NCBI GenBank assembly: GCA_903840265.1
Contig: CAIMFH010000042.1
Coordinates: 1-58,280 of the forward strand
DNA from: an uncultured Schlesneria sp.
GTDB taxonomy: Bacteria; Planctomycetota; Planctomycetia; Planctomycetales; Planctomycetaceae
Reading direction: 5' to 3'
DNA length: 58,280 nucleotides
Each line of letters opens with the position of its first letter. The stretch's first letter is position 1. Below, piece after piece: positions 1-9,246 of this stretch. Under the pieces are notes generated by a model. The model was given only the letters and a program-made list of their open reading frames with translations. It made no database searches and was not told where the DNA came from. The position numbers were made by a program, and so were the translations under genes.

Positions 1-656
1 TGCAGTTGATGGCAATACTCGGCGACTTGGGCTCCCTGTGTATCATGACTCGCGACGATACCGATCGGCTTGGGCAGGCCACGCAGCCAGCTCAACAGCG
101 GCTCATTCCAGCGCCAGACTCCCGTCGGATCTTCGAGACGGCGATTCTGTTCGTAGAAGGAGTGGACCGTCGTTCCAATCTCGCTAGCGATCTCTCGCAG
201 CCCGCGTTCTCGTTCGACAGAAAACTCGTGACTGCGGTATCCCACGAACGCAAGATGGCGCAGCCCGTTCGACACCAGATGTCTGCCAGCTTGCCGCCCC
301 ACTTCCACATGATCGCTGACGACTCGCGGGAACGGCAGATCAGGCAAGACACCCGAAACGTTGATGACCGGACGTTTCAGTGATCGCAGCTTCAGCCCCA
401 GGGGCCGATGAAAAATGTGCGCAATGTAGCCGTGGCAGCGAAGTGGCTTGACCAGTTCTACGGCTTTAGGATCGGCGGCGATCGGGGTAAACAGCCAGTC
501 CGGACGATCGCTGGCAAAGGTTTTGATCCCTCGCAGGATTTGGCGGTAGAAAGACAGGGAATGCTCCATGACCAGACCGATACGGATGAAAGGAGCAGCC
601 ATGCGATTGATCAATCCATTTTCAAAGTGTCGCAAAACGACAAAAGATTTCCGCAT
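1..656 (-). CDS. XylR-like (LacI/GalR-type sensor) transcriptional regulator, 3' part outside window
   Basis: The minus strand reads continuously from about 656 off the left edge. From residue 19 it matches a periplasmic-binding-protein-type effector domain as in planctomycete XylR-like regulators. Recognisable segments include 'FIRIGLVMEHSLSFYRQIL', 'GYIAHIFHRP', 'VSDHVEVGRQAGRHL' and 'HLAFVGYRSHEFSVERERG'. In this family the sensor domain is usually followed by a C-terminal AraC-type helix-turn-helix; that part would lie beyond the window and was not seen. Two starts are possible: ATG at 656, with GAGG five bases upstream, or ATG at 602, which fits the usual family N-terminus. I prefer 656 because of the ribosome binding site. 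The gene is divergent from the cytochrome gene at 748, leaving about 90 bp for shared promoters, so it may control that pair; this is inference. Confidence 0.75.
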   Translation of the reverse strand, partial: MRKSFVVLRHFENGLINRMAAPFIRIGLVMEHSLSFYRQILRGIKTFASDRPDWLFTPIAADPKAVELVKPLRCHGYIAHIFHRPLGLKLRSLKRPVINVSGVLPDLPFPRVVSDHVEVGRQAGRHLVSNGLRHLAFVGYRSHEFSVERERGLREIASEIGTTVHSFYEQNRRLEDPTGVWRWNEPLLSWLRGLPKPIGIVASHDTQGAQVAEYCHQL

Positions 657-747
657 TATCGCCTCGTATCTTAGAGAATGCCACGATCAAATAGTGAACT
701 TCCAATGATCTCGGCTCTTGCGGTGTTTTCGGTTGGAGTCAATTTAG

Positions 748-3648
748 GTGTACTCGCGAGTTCGCTATTTGCTGCTAGTCGTTGCGACCATGGTCGCGAC
801 CGAGGCCATCGCGGCCGATCCCACGGCGGCAAAGTTCTTTCGCGGAATCAATTTGCACGGGCCCGCGGTCACGATTGATGGCAATCAATGGGACGCGGGA
901 AATACGCCGAACTTGCGATGCAACGGAGACGGATTCGATAATCAATCGGTAGCGCTGAAGCCAAGCACCGATCCCGAACGAGCGAAGATGATTCGCAGCA
1001 GCCGTTGGGCTCGTGAGATCGATGTTGATCTGCTGAATATTCCCGCCGGCAACTACCAGGTCTGCCTCTACGTGTGGGAAGACAACGAGTCGACGACGTT
1101 CTCGGTGCTAGTGAATGACCGCAAGATCTTAGATCGATTTGCCAGCGGGCCCGGTGGATCATGGAAGCGTCTGGGGCCCTGGCGGGTTCGCCCGGTCGAT
1201 GGCGTGATCCGAGTTTCCGCGCGCGGCGGCGATGCGAATCTATCGGGAGTTGAAGTCTGGACGGGTTCAGGGCCACTCCCGAATCCGCTGGAATCCGCGT
1301 TCAACTCGCAGCCCACCGATGAGGAACTCGCCTTCTTCGAAAACAAGATTCGTCCCGTTCTAGTTAAGCACTGCTATGAATGTCACAGCCAGGAATCCAA
1401 AGAGTTGGGTGGCAATCTGCTGGTCGATTCGCGTCCGGGTCTCATAAAGGGAGGCGATACCGAGCCCCCAATTGTTCCCGGCGATCCCAATGGCAGCTTG
1501 TTAATCCGAGCCATCCGACAAACCGACCCGGACTTGAAGATGCCGCCCGAGGGAAAACTGGCAGCGCACGAAATTGCTGATCTCGAACGCTGGGTGATGC
1601 TACGCGCACCCGACCCCCGAACAAGCGACACCGCGACAATACGAAAGCCCAAGTCATCGATCGATTGGGACAAGGCCCGCGATTTCTGGTCTCTCAAGCC
1701 GCTCGTTTCGCCGTCAGTGCCGTTGGTGAAGGACAAGACCTGGTCTGCCAATGACATCGATCGCTTCGTGCTGGCGAAGATCGAAGGCGCAGGACTTCAT
1801 CCTGCTGCCGATGCAGACAAACCGACTTTACTGAGACGAGTCACCTACGATCTGATCGGCTTACCACCGACACCGGCCGAGATCGCTGACTTTGAGGCCG
1901 ACACCTCTACTCAGGCATACAACAAAGTTGTCGAGAGACTGTTGCAGTCGAAACAATACGGCGAGCGATGGGGACGACATTGGCTCGACGTGGTCCGTTA
2001 TTCCGACACGGCCGGCGATAACTCCGATTTTCCGATTCCGCAAATGTATCGCTATCGTAATTGGGTCATCGACGCGTTCAATCGCGATCTACCGTATGAT
2101 CAGTTTGTCCGAGAGCAATTGGCGGGCGACCTGCTCGGAGGGACACCTGAGGAATCGCGTGAGCGCTTAGTCGCAACCGGCTACATTGCGAACGCCAGAC
2201 GATTCGGTTCGCGCGTCGATGACTATCCCCAGCATCTAACGATCGAAGATACGATCGACAATCTCGGTCGAACGTTTCTCGGCACAACGATCAATTGTGC
2301 GCGATGTCACAATCACAAATTCGACCCCCTGACCGCGGACGACTACTACGGCCTGTACGGCATCTTCAGCAGCACGCGCTATCCGTGGCCGGGGATTGAA
2401 CTCGAACAAAAGCAGCGAGATTTAATTCCGCTGATTCCAGAGGCGGAAGCGCAGCGAATTAATCAAGAGCGGAAGCAGAAGCAAGGGGAACTCGATGCGA
2501 GGGTGAAGCAACTCGAAAACGAGCAGAAGGAGGCACCAGAAGATCGTCGCGGCGACTTCAAGAAGCAGATCGACGAGGCCCGCCAGAACGCTCAACAGCA
2601 TGCAAATTCGCCGCTACCTTTCGAACTGGCCTATGCGGTCGCCGAGAGTTCCAAGATCGAAGATGCAGCAATTCAGCAGAAGGGTGATCCCGCCAAACTC
2701 GGTGCGATTGTCCCTCGGCATTTTCTGACAGTGCTGACTGGAGCGAGATTGTCAGACGACGATCGGTCAAGTGGCCGACTGCAGCTTGCCAACTGGATCG
2801 TCGAACCGAGCAACCCACTCACCGCGCGAGTGATGGTGAATCGCATCTGGCTGTATCACTTTGGTAAAGGTTTGGTGCCGACGCCAAATGATTTTGGGCG
2901 CCAGGGGAAGGCGCCTGCGAATCCTGAACTTTTGGATCACCTGGCAACGCAGTTCATGACGCATGGCTGGTCGATCAAGTCGATGCACCGGCAAATCGTA
3001 CTGTCGAGGACCTATCGACTATCGGGAAATCGCGATGAGCGTACCAAGGAACTCGATCCGACAAATGAATTGCTGGTAGCGTTCCCTCGCAATCGACTGG
3101 ATGCGGAATCGATTCGCGACACCCTGCTGCAACTCGGCGGACAACTCGACGCCTCGCCCGGTGGTCCTCATCCATTTCCATCGCAATCCGAGTGGAAGTT
3201 CACTCAGCACAACCCATTCAAGGCCGTCTACGAAAGCAATCGCCGCAGCGTCTATCTGATGACGCAGCGGATCCAACGACATCCGTATCTGGCGATTTTT
3301 GACGGCCCCGATCCTTCGACGAGCACGCCTCAGCGACTGAACAGCACGACGCCGTTGCAGGCGCTGTACTTGCTGAACGATGTATTCGTACATCAGCAAG
3401 CGGCTGGCCTGGAAAAGCGGATTCGATCGGAACGATCAACAATCCCCGAACGACTCGAATTGGCGTATCTGTTAATCCTTGGCCGCAAACCCAGCCTTGA
3501 AGACAGCGAAGCAGCAAGCCGTTTCTTAACAGACATTCTGCAAAAGTTAGCCTCGACGAAACTTCCGGACGATCAGTTAGAATCGCAGAGGTGGCAGGCC
3601 TTGTTCCGTGCGATGTTCCGGCTGAACGAATTTGTCTACATCGACTGA
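748..3648 (+). CDS. Planctomycete-type secreted cytochrome c protein (PSCyt1-DUF1549-DUF1553)
   Basis: A 966-residue exported protein. It starts with GTG at 748, with GGAG nine bases upstream, and has a signal peptide ending near 'ATEAIAA' (about residue 22). Residues about 30-172 form a beta-rich carbohydrate-binding or malectin-like region. A PSCyt1 haem site CYECH follows at 209-213. Next come a DUF1549 domain (from about 330, 'DLIGLPPTPAEIADF', 'YGERWGRHWLDVVRYSDT'), a second CxxCH ('CARCHNHKFDPL', near 516), a charged coiled-coil stretch (about 555-620) and a DUF1553 domain ('NPLTARVMVNRIWLYHFG'). The family is confined largely to Planctomycetes and related phyla and is thought to act in polysaccharide or electron-transfer chemistry; the substrate is unknown. 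It is followed after about 55 bp by the DUF1501 gene, the usual partner. Confidence 0.93.
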   Translation: MYSRVRYLLLVVATMVATEAIAADPTAAKFFRGINLHGPAVTIDGNQWDAGNTPNLRCNGDGFDNQSVALKPSTDPERAKMIRSSRWAREIDVDLLNIPAGNYQVCLYVWEDNESTTFSVLVNDRKILDRFASGPGGSWKRLGPWRVRPVDGVIRVSARGGDANLSGVEVWTGSGPLPNPLESAFNSQPTDEELAFFENKIRPVLVKHCYECHSQESKELGGNLLVDSRPGLIKGGDTEPPIVPGDPNGSLLIRAIRQTDPDLKMPPEGKLAAHEIADLERWVMLRAPDPRTSDTATIRKPKSSIDWDKARDFWSLKPLVSPSVPLVKDKTWSANDIDRFVLAKIEGAGLHPAADADKPTLLRRVTYDLIGLPPTPAEIADFEADTSTQAYNKVVERLLQSKQYGERWGRHWLDVVRYSDTAGDNSDFPIPQMYRYRNWVIDAFNRDLPYDQFVREQLAGDLLGGTPEESRERLVATGYIANARRFGSRVDDYPQHLTIEDTIDNLGRTFLGTTINCARCHNHKFDPLTADDYYGLYGIFSSTRYPWPGIELEQKQRDLIPLIPEAEAQRINQERKQKQGELDARVKQLENEQKEAPEDRRGDFKKQIDEARQNAQQHANSPLPFELAYAVAESSKIEDAAIQQKGDPAKLGAIVPRHFLTVLTGARLSDDDRSSGRLQLANWIVEPSNPLTARVMVNRIWLYHFGKGLVPTPNDFGRQGKAPANPELLDHLATQFMTHGWSIKSMHRQIVLSRTYRLSGNRDERTKELDPTNELLVAFPRNRLDAESIRDTLLQLGGQLDASPGGPHPFPSQSEWKFTQHNPFKAVYESNRRSVYLMTQRIQRHPYLAIFDGPDPSTSTPQRLNSTTPLQALYLLNDVFVHQQAAGLEKRIRSERSTIPERLELAYLLILGRKPSLEDSEAASRFLTDILQKLASTKLPDDQLESQRWQALFRAMFRLNEFVYID

Positions 3649-3703
3649 ATCGCAACGTCTTTTCCGTAGTGTGACGATTCAGTCGCACAGAGGATTGAAT
3701 GCC

Positions 3704-5086
3704 ATGAATCATCTAATCGGCCGTCGGCATCTGCTGCGCAGTCTGGCAGCGGGATCGATGCTAGTGCCTGGAATGCTGTCGGAATTGCTGGCGGATTCGG
3801 CACGGGCGAAAGCGGATCCGCTCTCACCGAAGCAAACACACTTTCCGGCCAAAGCGAAACGGGTGATCTTCATCTTTTCCAATGGTGGTGTGTCTCACAT
3901 GGACAGCTTCGACTTCAAACCGAAGCTGTTCGCTGCGGACGGCAAGACAATGGGGATCGGTGGCGGGCTTTCGAACCAGCAGAAGGTCCTGTTGAAACCG
4001 CTATGGCAGTTCAAACCGGGCGGACAGTGCGGAACACTGGTCAGCGACTTGTTTCCCCACGTGCGGGAGCGCATGGACGATATCTGCCTGATCAAGTCGA
4101 TGAAGTCCGACGACAATGAACACTACCAGGCCACGTTGGCCATTCACACGGGTTCATTCTTCTTCTCGCGACCGAGCATCGGTTCCTGGGTCAGCTATGG
4201 CCTGGGGACGATGAATCAGAATATGCCGTCGTTCATGGTCCTGGCCCAGCAGCTTCCCTACGCCGGGACGCAAGTCTACGCCAACGACTTCCTTCCCGCG
4301 TATCATCAAGGGGTTCGTGTTGTTCCGGGAGCGACTCCGATCGCCGACCTCGACCGACGGACGCCGCAGGCGGCAGTCCAGCAGGCCGAACTCAGCTTTG
4401 CCCAGGGATTGAACCGTCGCCATGCGGCCAGTCGTGGAGACGATCAGGAACTGGCGGCTCGCATCCGGACTTTTGAGACGGCGTTTCACATGCAGACCGA
4501 AGCTCGCGAAGCCTTCGATGTCTCAAGCGAAACGCGCGAGACGATGGACATGTATGGACACAAGCCAGACCAGCCGGCGGGCTTTGCCTGGAAGTGTCTG
4601 GTCGCACGGCGGCTCGCCGAACGCGGAGTACGATTCATCGAGTTGATCGACGGAAGTTCCAGTGATAACTGGGATCAACATGGCAATATGGCCGATCATG
4701 CGAGTCACGCGAAGGCGATCGATCAACCGATTGCCGGCTTGCTGAAAGACCTGAAGCAACGCGGCATGCTCGAAGACACCCTTGTTGTCTGGACTACAGA
4801 ATTCGGCCGGACGCCTGGCGTCGATGGCGACAAGGGCCGCGGACATCACAGCGCCTGCTTCTCATCTTGGATGGCGGGCGGCGGAGTGAAGGGGGGCACC
4901 AGCTACGGTAGCACCGACGAACTGGGCGCCACCGTCGCAGAGAATCGCGTGCATGTCCATGACTTCCACGCCACCATCTTGCACTTGCTGGGGATCGATC
5001 ATACTCGGCTCACATATCGCCATGGTGGTCGCGACTATCGCCTGACGGATGTCGCTGGAAATGTCGTCAAAGACATTATCGCGTGA
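3704..5086 (+). CDS. DUF1501 family protein (Tat-exported, sulfatase-like fold)
   Basis: 460 residues from ATG 3704, chosen because the twin-arginine-like leader 'IGRRHLLRSLAAGS' follows directly and an AGAGG lies upstream; a longer reading from 3632 would overlap the previous gene. The core contains 'FIFSNGGVSHMDSFDFKP', 'LVWTTEFGRTPGVDGDKGRGHH' and 'VHDFHATILHLLGIDHTRLTYRHGGRD'. These are typical of DUF1501 proteins, which have an alkaline-phosphatase/sulfatase-like fold. They are almost always paired with DUF1549/DUF1553 cytochromes, as here, so the two probably form one exported functional unit. The stop lies three bases before the stop of the convergent DegT gene. Its reaction is not established. 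Confidence 0.92.
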   Translation: MNHLIGRRHLLRSLAAGSMLVPGMLSELLADSARAKADPLSPKQTHFPAKAKRVIFIFSNGGVSHMDSFDFKPKLFAADGKTMGIGGGLSNQQKVLLKPLWQFKPGGQCGTLVSDLFPHVRERMDDICLIKSMKSDDNEHYQATLAIHTGSFFFSRPSIGSWVSYGLGTMNQNMPSFMVLAQQLPYAGTQVYANDFLPAYHQGVRVVPGATPIADLDRRTPQAAVQQAELSFAQGLNRRHAASRGDDQELAARIRTFETAFHMQTEAREAFDVSSETRETMDMYGHKPDQPAGFAWKCLVARRLAERGVRFIELIDGSSSDNWDQHGNMADHASHAKAIDQPIAGLLKDLKQRGMLEDTLVVWTTEFGRTPGVDGDKGRGHHSACFSSWMAGGGVKGGTSYGSTDELGATVAENRVHVHDFHATILHLLGIDHTRLTYRHGGRDYRLTDVAGNVVKDIIA

Positions 5087-5089
5087 CAG

Positions 5090-6268
5090 TCATGGTTGTT
5101 CGCTCGGCGGCGCGACCGCAGCTATTTGCAACGCGTAGCGATGCACCTTCTGAATGGCTTGGACGACTTGCTGGATTGCAGATCCGTCTCCCAATAACAC
5201 CGGGTGATGAAGCGTGACGATCTCTTGATCCGCGCGAGTTGCCTCTGTCAGTTCTCCGATAGCACGGAACCGACGCGAGCCGTGAATCAGATGATTACTG
5301 CGGAAGCCCGCGTCCATCGCGATTCCCTCCGCTCGCAGCGCCGAGACGAAGTGTTCTCGCGATAATCCAAAGTGACTCGCTGTGAAGCGGAAGCCCAGCT
5401 TGTAATAACCGGGCTGCAGTTCCTGTGTCGGCATTTGCAAAGCCGTGAGCCCCTCCAGACCAGCGAGCGCCGAACAAAGTTGGCAAACGGCACTGCCTCG
5501 CCGCTCATTCATCACGTCGAGGGCTTCCAACTGAGGAATTACCAGGGCGGCTTGGATTTCGGAGAGAGGATAGGCGTCATTTCCTCGTAGAACGCACCGC
5601 TTGATTCGTTCGGCAATCACGCTTTGTGATGTCAGAATGGCACCACCTCGACCAGAGGTGAGTAATTTGCTGCCACCAAAACTCAGCACGCCGACAGCGC
5701 CCCAAGTTCCAGCTCGCTGCCCATAGAGCATTGCACCAGGGTTTTGGCACGCATCTTCGATGATTGCGATTTCCTTCGATTCGGCGATTAGGCGAACCTG
5801 CCGCATGTCGACGACACCGCCGTGGAGGTGCGAGACCAGAATCGCACGCGTCTTGGGCGTGATCGCGGCCGTCAACTGCGAAGGATCGAACTGGAATGTC
5901 GCGGGATCGAGGTCAATCAGGACCGGAGTCGCCTTCAGATGCAGCACATTCTGGAAATTCGCTTTGAAGTCGTAGGCCGCCAGGATGACTTCGTCGCCCT
6001 CTTGAACACCCACGCCGCGCAGCGCCAGCTCGATCGCCGCCGTACCGCTACAGCAGACCAGCGCGTGCTCGACCGCATGATATTCGGACAGTTGCCGACA
6101 CAGTTCTGGGACAAAACGACCGTGATATCGACCCCAGTCCCCCGTTTCGACCATCGAACGGAGGACGTCTTTCGTTGCATCTTCCAGCACTGGCCACTCT
6201 GGCGGCCCCGATGGTCGAACCGGCGTGCCGCCGAGAATTGCAGGAAGGTCTAATTCGGAAGAACTCAT
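5090..6268 (-). CDS. DegT/DnrJ/EryC1/StrS-family PLP aminotransferase
   Basis: 392 residues. The fold-type I aminotransferase signature is clear: 'ALVCCSGTAAIELALRGVGV' near residue 70, the aspartate motif 'IIEDACQNPGAML', and the PLP-lysine region 'LSFGGSKLLTSGRGGAILT'. Members transfer an amino group onto keto-sugars for glycans or antibiotics; some related proteins are dehydratases or regulators. The substrate cannot be read from the sequence. It stands alone on the minus strand between the DUF1501 and CobW genes, with no other sugar-nucleotide genes nearby, so its pathway is not evident from context. Confidence 0.92.
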   Translation of the reverse strand: MSSSELDLPAILGGTPVRPSGPPEWPVLEDATKDVLRSMVETGDWGRYHGRFVPELCRQLSEYHAVEHALVCCSGTAAIELALRGVGVQEGDEVILAAYDFKANFQNVLHLKATPVLIDLDPATFQFDPSQLTAAITPKTRAILVSHLHGGVVDMRQVRLIAESKEIAIIEDACQNPGAMLYGQRAGTWGAVGVLSFGGSKLLTSGRGGAILTSQSVIAERIKRCVLRGNDAYPLSEIQAALVIPQLEALDVMNERRGSAVCQLCSALAGLEGLTALQMPTQELQPGYYKLGFRFTASHFGLSREHFVSALRAEGIAMDAGFRSNHLIHGSRRFRAIGELTEATRADQEIVTLHHPVLLGDGSAIQQVVQAIQKVHRYALQIAAVAPPSEQP

Positions 6269-6431
6269 GCGTTAGCGATTCGTAAGTTGATGCCGGGACG
6301 CGGGTCAGGTCTACTATGGGGGCAGGCAACTTTCAGTGTCAACCAATCCCATGCGAGTGCTCAACAAACTCGACATGGGCTGCAATCGATAGCTGAACAC
6401 CGACGAGTGATCTTCTGACAGGGTGATCTGA

Positions 6432-7538
6432 ATGGCGAAGTCGATTCGATTTGTGATGGTGGGCGGATTTTTAGGAGCCGGCAAGACGACGACGCTCGCT
6501 CGACTGGCTCGACATTACATCTCGCAGGGCTTGAATGTCGCCATTGTGACGAATGACCAAGCGGCTGATTTGGTCGACACGAAATCGCTTCGTTCACAGG
6601 GCTTCGATGTCGGCGAAGTCGCAGGGGCTTGTTTTTGTTGCCGATTCGAAGATCTGATGTCCACGATCGAAGGGTTGGGTAGCGATCAGGCCCCTGATCT
6701 GATTCTGGCCGAACCGGTGGGAAGTTGCACCGACCTCGTGGCGACCGTGATCCAACCAATCCGACAGCTTTATCGGTCTCAATTCCAGATTGCCCCTTAT
6801 GGCGTAATCCTCAAGCCGAGCCAGGGCCGGAAGATTCTAAAGAACGAGCCCGGAACCGGATTCTCGCCCAAGGCCGCCTATATCCTGCAGAAGCAGTTGG
6901 AAGAGGCGGACCTGATCCTGATTAATCGTATTGATGAACTCGCCCCCGCGGAGTTAGCAGAACTGCACGCGCTGCTGGACCAGCAGTATCCCAACACCCC
7001 GCGCCTGGCGGTGTCGGCAAAAACGGGTCTGGGATTCGAAGCCTACTTCGCGTTCCTCGATCAAATTGGCGAGTTCGGACACCGAGTGTTAGACATCGAT
7101 TACGACACCTACGCCGAAGGTGAGGCGGAGTTGGGGTGGCTCAACAGCAGCGTCCAGATCACGGCGCCTCAAGAATTTGTCCTCGATGGCCTGCTGGTTG
7201 AAATTGTCGCCGGATTGAAAAACCGCTTGGTCGAACATGGGCTGGAAGTGGCTCACTTGAAAGTGATCGGCCTGAGCGCCGCCGCGTTTGGCGTCGCCAA
7301 TCTCGTCAGCCGCGACTTGGAGCCGGAATTATCGCTGGCTTCGCATGCCAAGACGAGCGACGTCGACCTCGTGGTGAACGCCCGAGTCGCCTGTGATCCC
7401 GAACTCCTGGGTCGGCTTGCCGATCAGACGGTTAGAGAAGTGTGCGGTACGCACGGTGCGACGCCAACATTCGGGAATGCACAAATGTTCCGACCGGGCC
7501 GACCACAGCCGACGCATCGGATGACTGCCACGCAGTGA
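6432..7538 (+). CDS. CobW/G3E-family P-loop GTPase (metal chaperone-like)
   Basis: 368 residues. The N-terminal Walker A is 'GGFLGAGKTTTLARL' (about 12-26). The CxCC metal-binding motif of G3E GTPases appears as 'GACFCCRFEDLM' (about 73-84), followed by 'LAEPVGSCTDLVATV' and the guanine-specificity region 'LILINRIDEL'. G3E proteins (CobW, UreG, HypB, YeiR, Nha3) deliver or insert metals such as Zn, Co or Ni. The C-terminal half (about 230-350) diverges from the standard CobW_C domain. ATG 6432 sits next to the P-loop at the usual distance. No metalloenzyme gene is adjacent apart from the radical SAM gene that follows on the same strand, so the client is unknown. Confidence 0.88.
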   Translation: MAKSIRFVMVGGFLGAGKTTTLARLARHYISQGLNVAIVTNDQAADLVDTKSLRSQGFDVGEVAGACFCCRFEDLMSTIEGLGSDQAPDLILAEPVGSCTDLVATVIQPIRQLYRSQFQIAPYGVILKPSQGRKILKNEPGTGFSPKAAYILQKQLEEADLILINRIDELAPAELAELHALLDQQYPNTPRLAVSAKTGLGFEAYFAFLDQIGEFGHRVLDIDYDTYAEGEAELGWLNSSVQITAPQEFVLDGLLVEIVAGLKNRLVEHGLEVAHLKVIGLSAAAFGVANLVSRDLEPELSLASHAKTSDVDLVVNARVACDPELLGRLADQTVREVCGTHGATPTFGNAQMFRPGRPQPTHRMTATQ

Positions 7539-7647
7539 GCCCGAAACAGATTTGGTTGTGTGGTGACCAGTGAAAGTCGCTAAAATCCGTTGTCGGTAAA
7601 AACAAGCGACAGACCGGAGGTCACTCCTCCGCAAAGGAATCTGATCA

Positions 7648-8877
7648 ATGTATTTGAGAATGGCTCGGCGACTGTTGCTGGAAACTGATAAACGCTTACT
7701 GTGGAAGCTGGCGTATAACTTTGGCTTCAAGGGAATGCTGTCAGTTGAGCGATTCAAGCGAAAGATGAAACGCGGTGAATTCTTCCCACCGTTCCTCTAC
7801 ATTTCGGTAATCAATAGCTGCAATTTGCGATGCCAGGGCTGCTGGGTCGACGTGGCCGCCAAGCAGCAGATCATCGAAGCCGACGCCATGAACCGGCTGA
7901 TCAGGGAATCCAAAGAGGCGGGGAACAATTTCTTCGGGATCGTTGGCGGCGAACCGTTCATGCACCCGCAGTTGCTGGAAATCCTCGCGGCGCATCCCGA
8001 CTGCTATTTTCAAGTCTTCACCAACGGACATTTCATCACCGACGAGGTTGCCAAAGAACTTCGCCGTATGGGCAATGTCACGCCGCTGATCAGCGTCGAA
8101 GGGACCGAGATCATCAGTGACGAACGACGCGGACGAATGAACGTCCTGTCAAAAACGATGGAAGGCTTGCAAAACTGCCTAAAAAACAAAGTGATCACGG
8201 GGGTCTGCACTAGCGTCTGTCAGACCAACATTGATGACTTGGTGAATGAAGCGTGGCTCGATCGCCTGATCGAGATGGGGGCCATGTATGCCTGGTTCCA
8301 CGTCTATCGCCCAATGGGTCCCAATCCGCAGCCCGAGCTGTCGCTCACTCGCGAACAGCAATTGCGCATCCGCAAGTTCGTGGTCGACATGCGAGTCAAA
8401 AAGCCGATCGGGATCATTGATGCGTACTATGACGGCGAAGGTCAGGCGATTTGCCCCGCGGCATCCGGACTGACGCACCACATCAACCCCTGGGGTGGCA
8501 TCGAACCCTGCCCGATCATTCAGTTTGCTCGCGAATCGATTCACGATCAAAGGCATATCAAAGATGTGATTGGCCAGTCGGAATTCCTGAGAGACTTTCG
8601 CCAACTGGCCGCCAAGTCGACTCGCGGCTGCATCGTGCTGGAACGCCCCGATCTGCTGCACGAGCTGGTCGTCTTACACAATGCGGAAGACCAGACCGTG
8701 CGAAAGACCGCCGTTGCCGAGTTATTGGCAATGGAATCACGTCCCAGCCAATACGGCCCCGGTCAGGAGATTCCCGAACGAAGCTGGGCCTACCGGTTTG
8801 CCAAGCGATTCTGGTTCAACGATTTTGGAGCATACGGGGCACTGGATGCGGCAGCCAAACAAGCGGTCGCAACGTAA
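7648..8877 (+). CDS. Radical SAM protein with SPASM-like C-terminal cysteines
   Basis: 409 residues with the [4Fe-4S]-SAM motif CxxxCxxC as 'NSCNLRCQGCWVD' (about residue 53) and the SAM-contact motif 'GIVGGEPFMHP'. A later Cys cluster ('AICPAASG', 'GGIEPCPII', 'TRGCIVL') resembles SPASM/Twitch auxiliary cluster ligands. A good ribosome binding site, AAAGGAATC, precedes ATG 7648. A small hairpin (CGGAGG 7615-7620 with CCTCCG 7626-7631) lies in the leader but does not cover that site. It follows the CobW GTPase by about 110 bp on the same strand; no peptide precursor gene is visible. The reaction is unknown. Confidence 0.9.
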   Translation: MYLRMARRLLLETDKRLLWKLAYNFGFKGMLSVERFKRKMKRGEFFPPFLYISVINSCNLRCQGCWVDVAAKQQIIEADAMNRLIRESKEAGNNFFGIVGGEPFMHPQLLEILAAHPDCYFQVFTNGHFITDEVAKELRRMGNVTPLISVEGTEIISDERRGRMNVLSKTMEGLQNCLKNKVITGVCTSVCQTNIDDLVNEAWLDRLIEMGAMYAWFHVYRPMGPNPQPELSLTREQQLRIRKFVVDMRVKKPIGIIDAYYDGEGQAICPAASGLTHHINPWGGIEPCPIIQFARESIHDQRHIKDVIGQSEFLRDFRQLAAKSTRGCIVLERPDLLHELVVLHNAEDQTVRKTAVAELLAMESRPSQYGPGQEIPERSWAYRFAKRFWFNDFGAYGALDAAAKQAVAT

Positions 8878-9024
8878 TCCCTCGTGAATTCAAGTCCCTA
8901 ACCACTACCCAAATAAGATCTTCCGGATTCGCCCTGCGAATGGGCGTGAGCCTTGCCACTCCACCGGCAATCCGATTATCATCCCGCCCCCGCCATCTGT
9001 TCCAACAGAGGAACGGGAAAACCC

Positions 9025-9111
9025 GGAGAGGTGACAGAGTGGCCGATTGTGCTGGTCTCGAAAACCAGTGTGGGTGCAAGCTCACCGAGGGTTCGAATCC
9101 CTCCCTCTCCG
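9025..9111 (+). tRNA. tRNA-Ser(CGA)
   Basis: Acceptor stem GGAGAGG (9025-9031) pairs with CCTCTCC (9104-9110), with discriminator G at 9111. The anticodon arm CTGGT-CTCGAAA-ACCAG gives anticodon CGA. A long variable arm (GTGGGTGCAAGCTCAC) follows, as expected for serine tRNA, then a T arm with GGTTCGAATCC. CCA is not encoded. A tyrosine integrase gene begins 136 bp downstream, the usual arrangement for an element integrated at a tRNA 3' end. I could not find a second copy of the 3' end within the window. Confidence 0.97.
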
Positions 9112-9123
9112 CTTAACAGACTG

Positions 9124-9153
9124 CCCATGAGCCGTAACCCTATGGCTCATGGG
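9124..9153 (+). terminator. Hairpin terminator after tRNA-Ser
   Basis: A perfect 10-bp inverted repeat, CCCATGAGCC (9124-9133) and GGCTCATGGG (9144-9153), with a 10-base loop, lies 12 bases past the tRNA end and is followed by TTGTTGCATTT. The T-tract is imperfect. Confidence 0.7.
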
Positions 9154-9171
9154 TTGTTGCATTTCTGAGTC

Positions 9172-9237
9172 TTCCTCAGAACCCCCGATTTGTGGCGCTG
9201 TTTGTGGCGTTTTGTGGCGGGAGGGTTCTCTGAGGAA
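9172..9237 (+). promoter_or_regulatory. Leader hairpin that can pair with the integrase ribosome binding site
   Basis: TTCCTCAGAACCC (9172-9184) is complementary to GGGTTCTCTGAGGAA (9223-9237) apart from a two-base bulge. The right arm contains the GAGGAA ribosome binding site of the integrase, whose ATG is at 9247. Folded mRNA would therefore hide the ribosome binding site. The loop holds three copies of a 9-mer repeat. Control of integrase translation is inference. Confidence 0.5.
9189..9219 (+). repeat. Three direct copies of TTTGTGGCG
   Basis: Exact copies of the 9-mer begin at 9189, 9201 and 9211, between the tRNA and the integrase start. Short direct repeats at this position often serve as arm-type sites for integrase or excisionase; that role is not shown here. 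Confidence 0.7.
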
Positions 9238-9246
9238 ACTTTTTTC

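Noticed and set aside
9089-9111. Second copy of the tRNA-Ser 3' end as attR
   Set aside because: Scanning the window by eye found only short chance matches; the right boundary may lie outside or have been lost.
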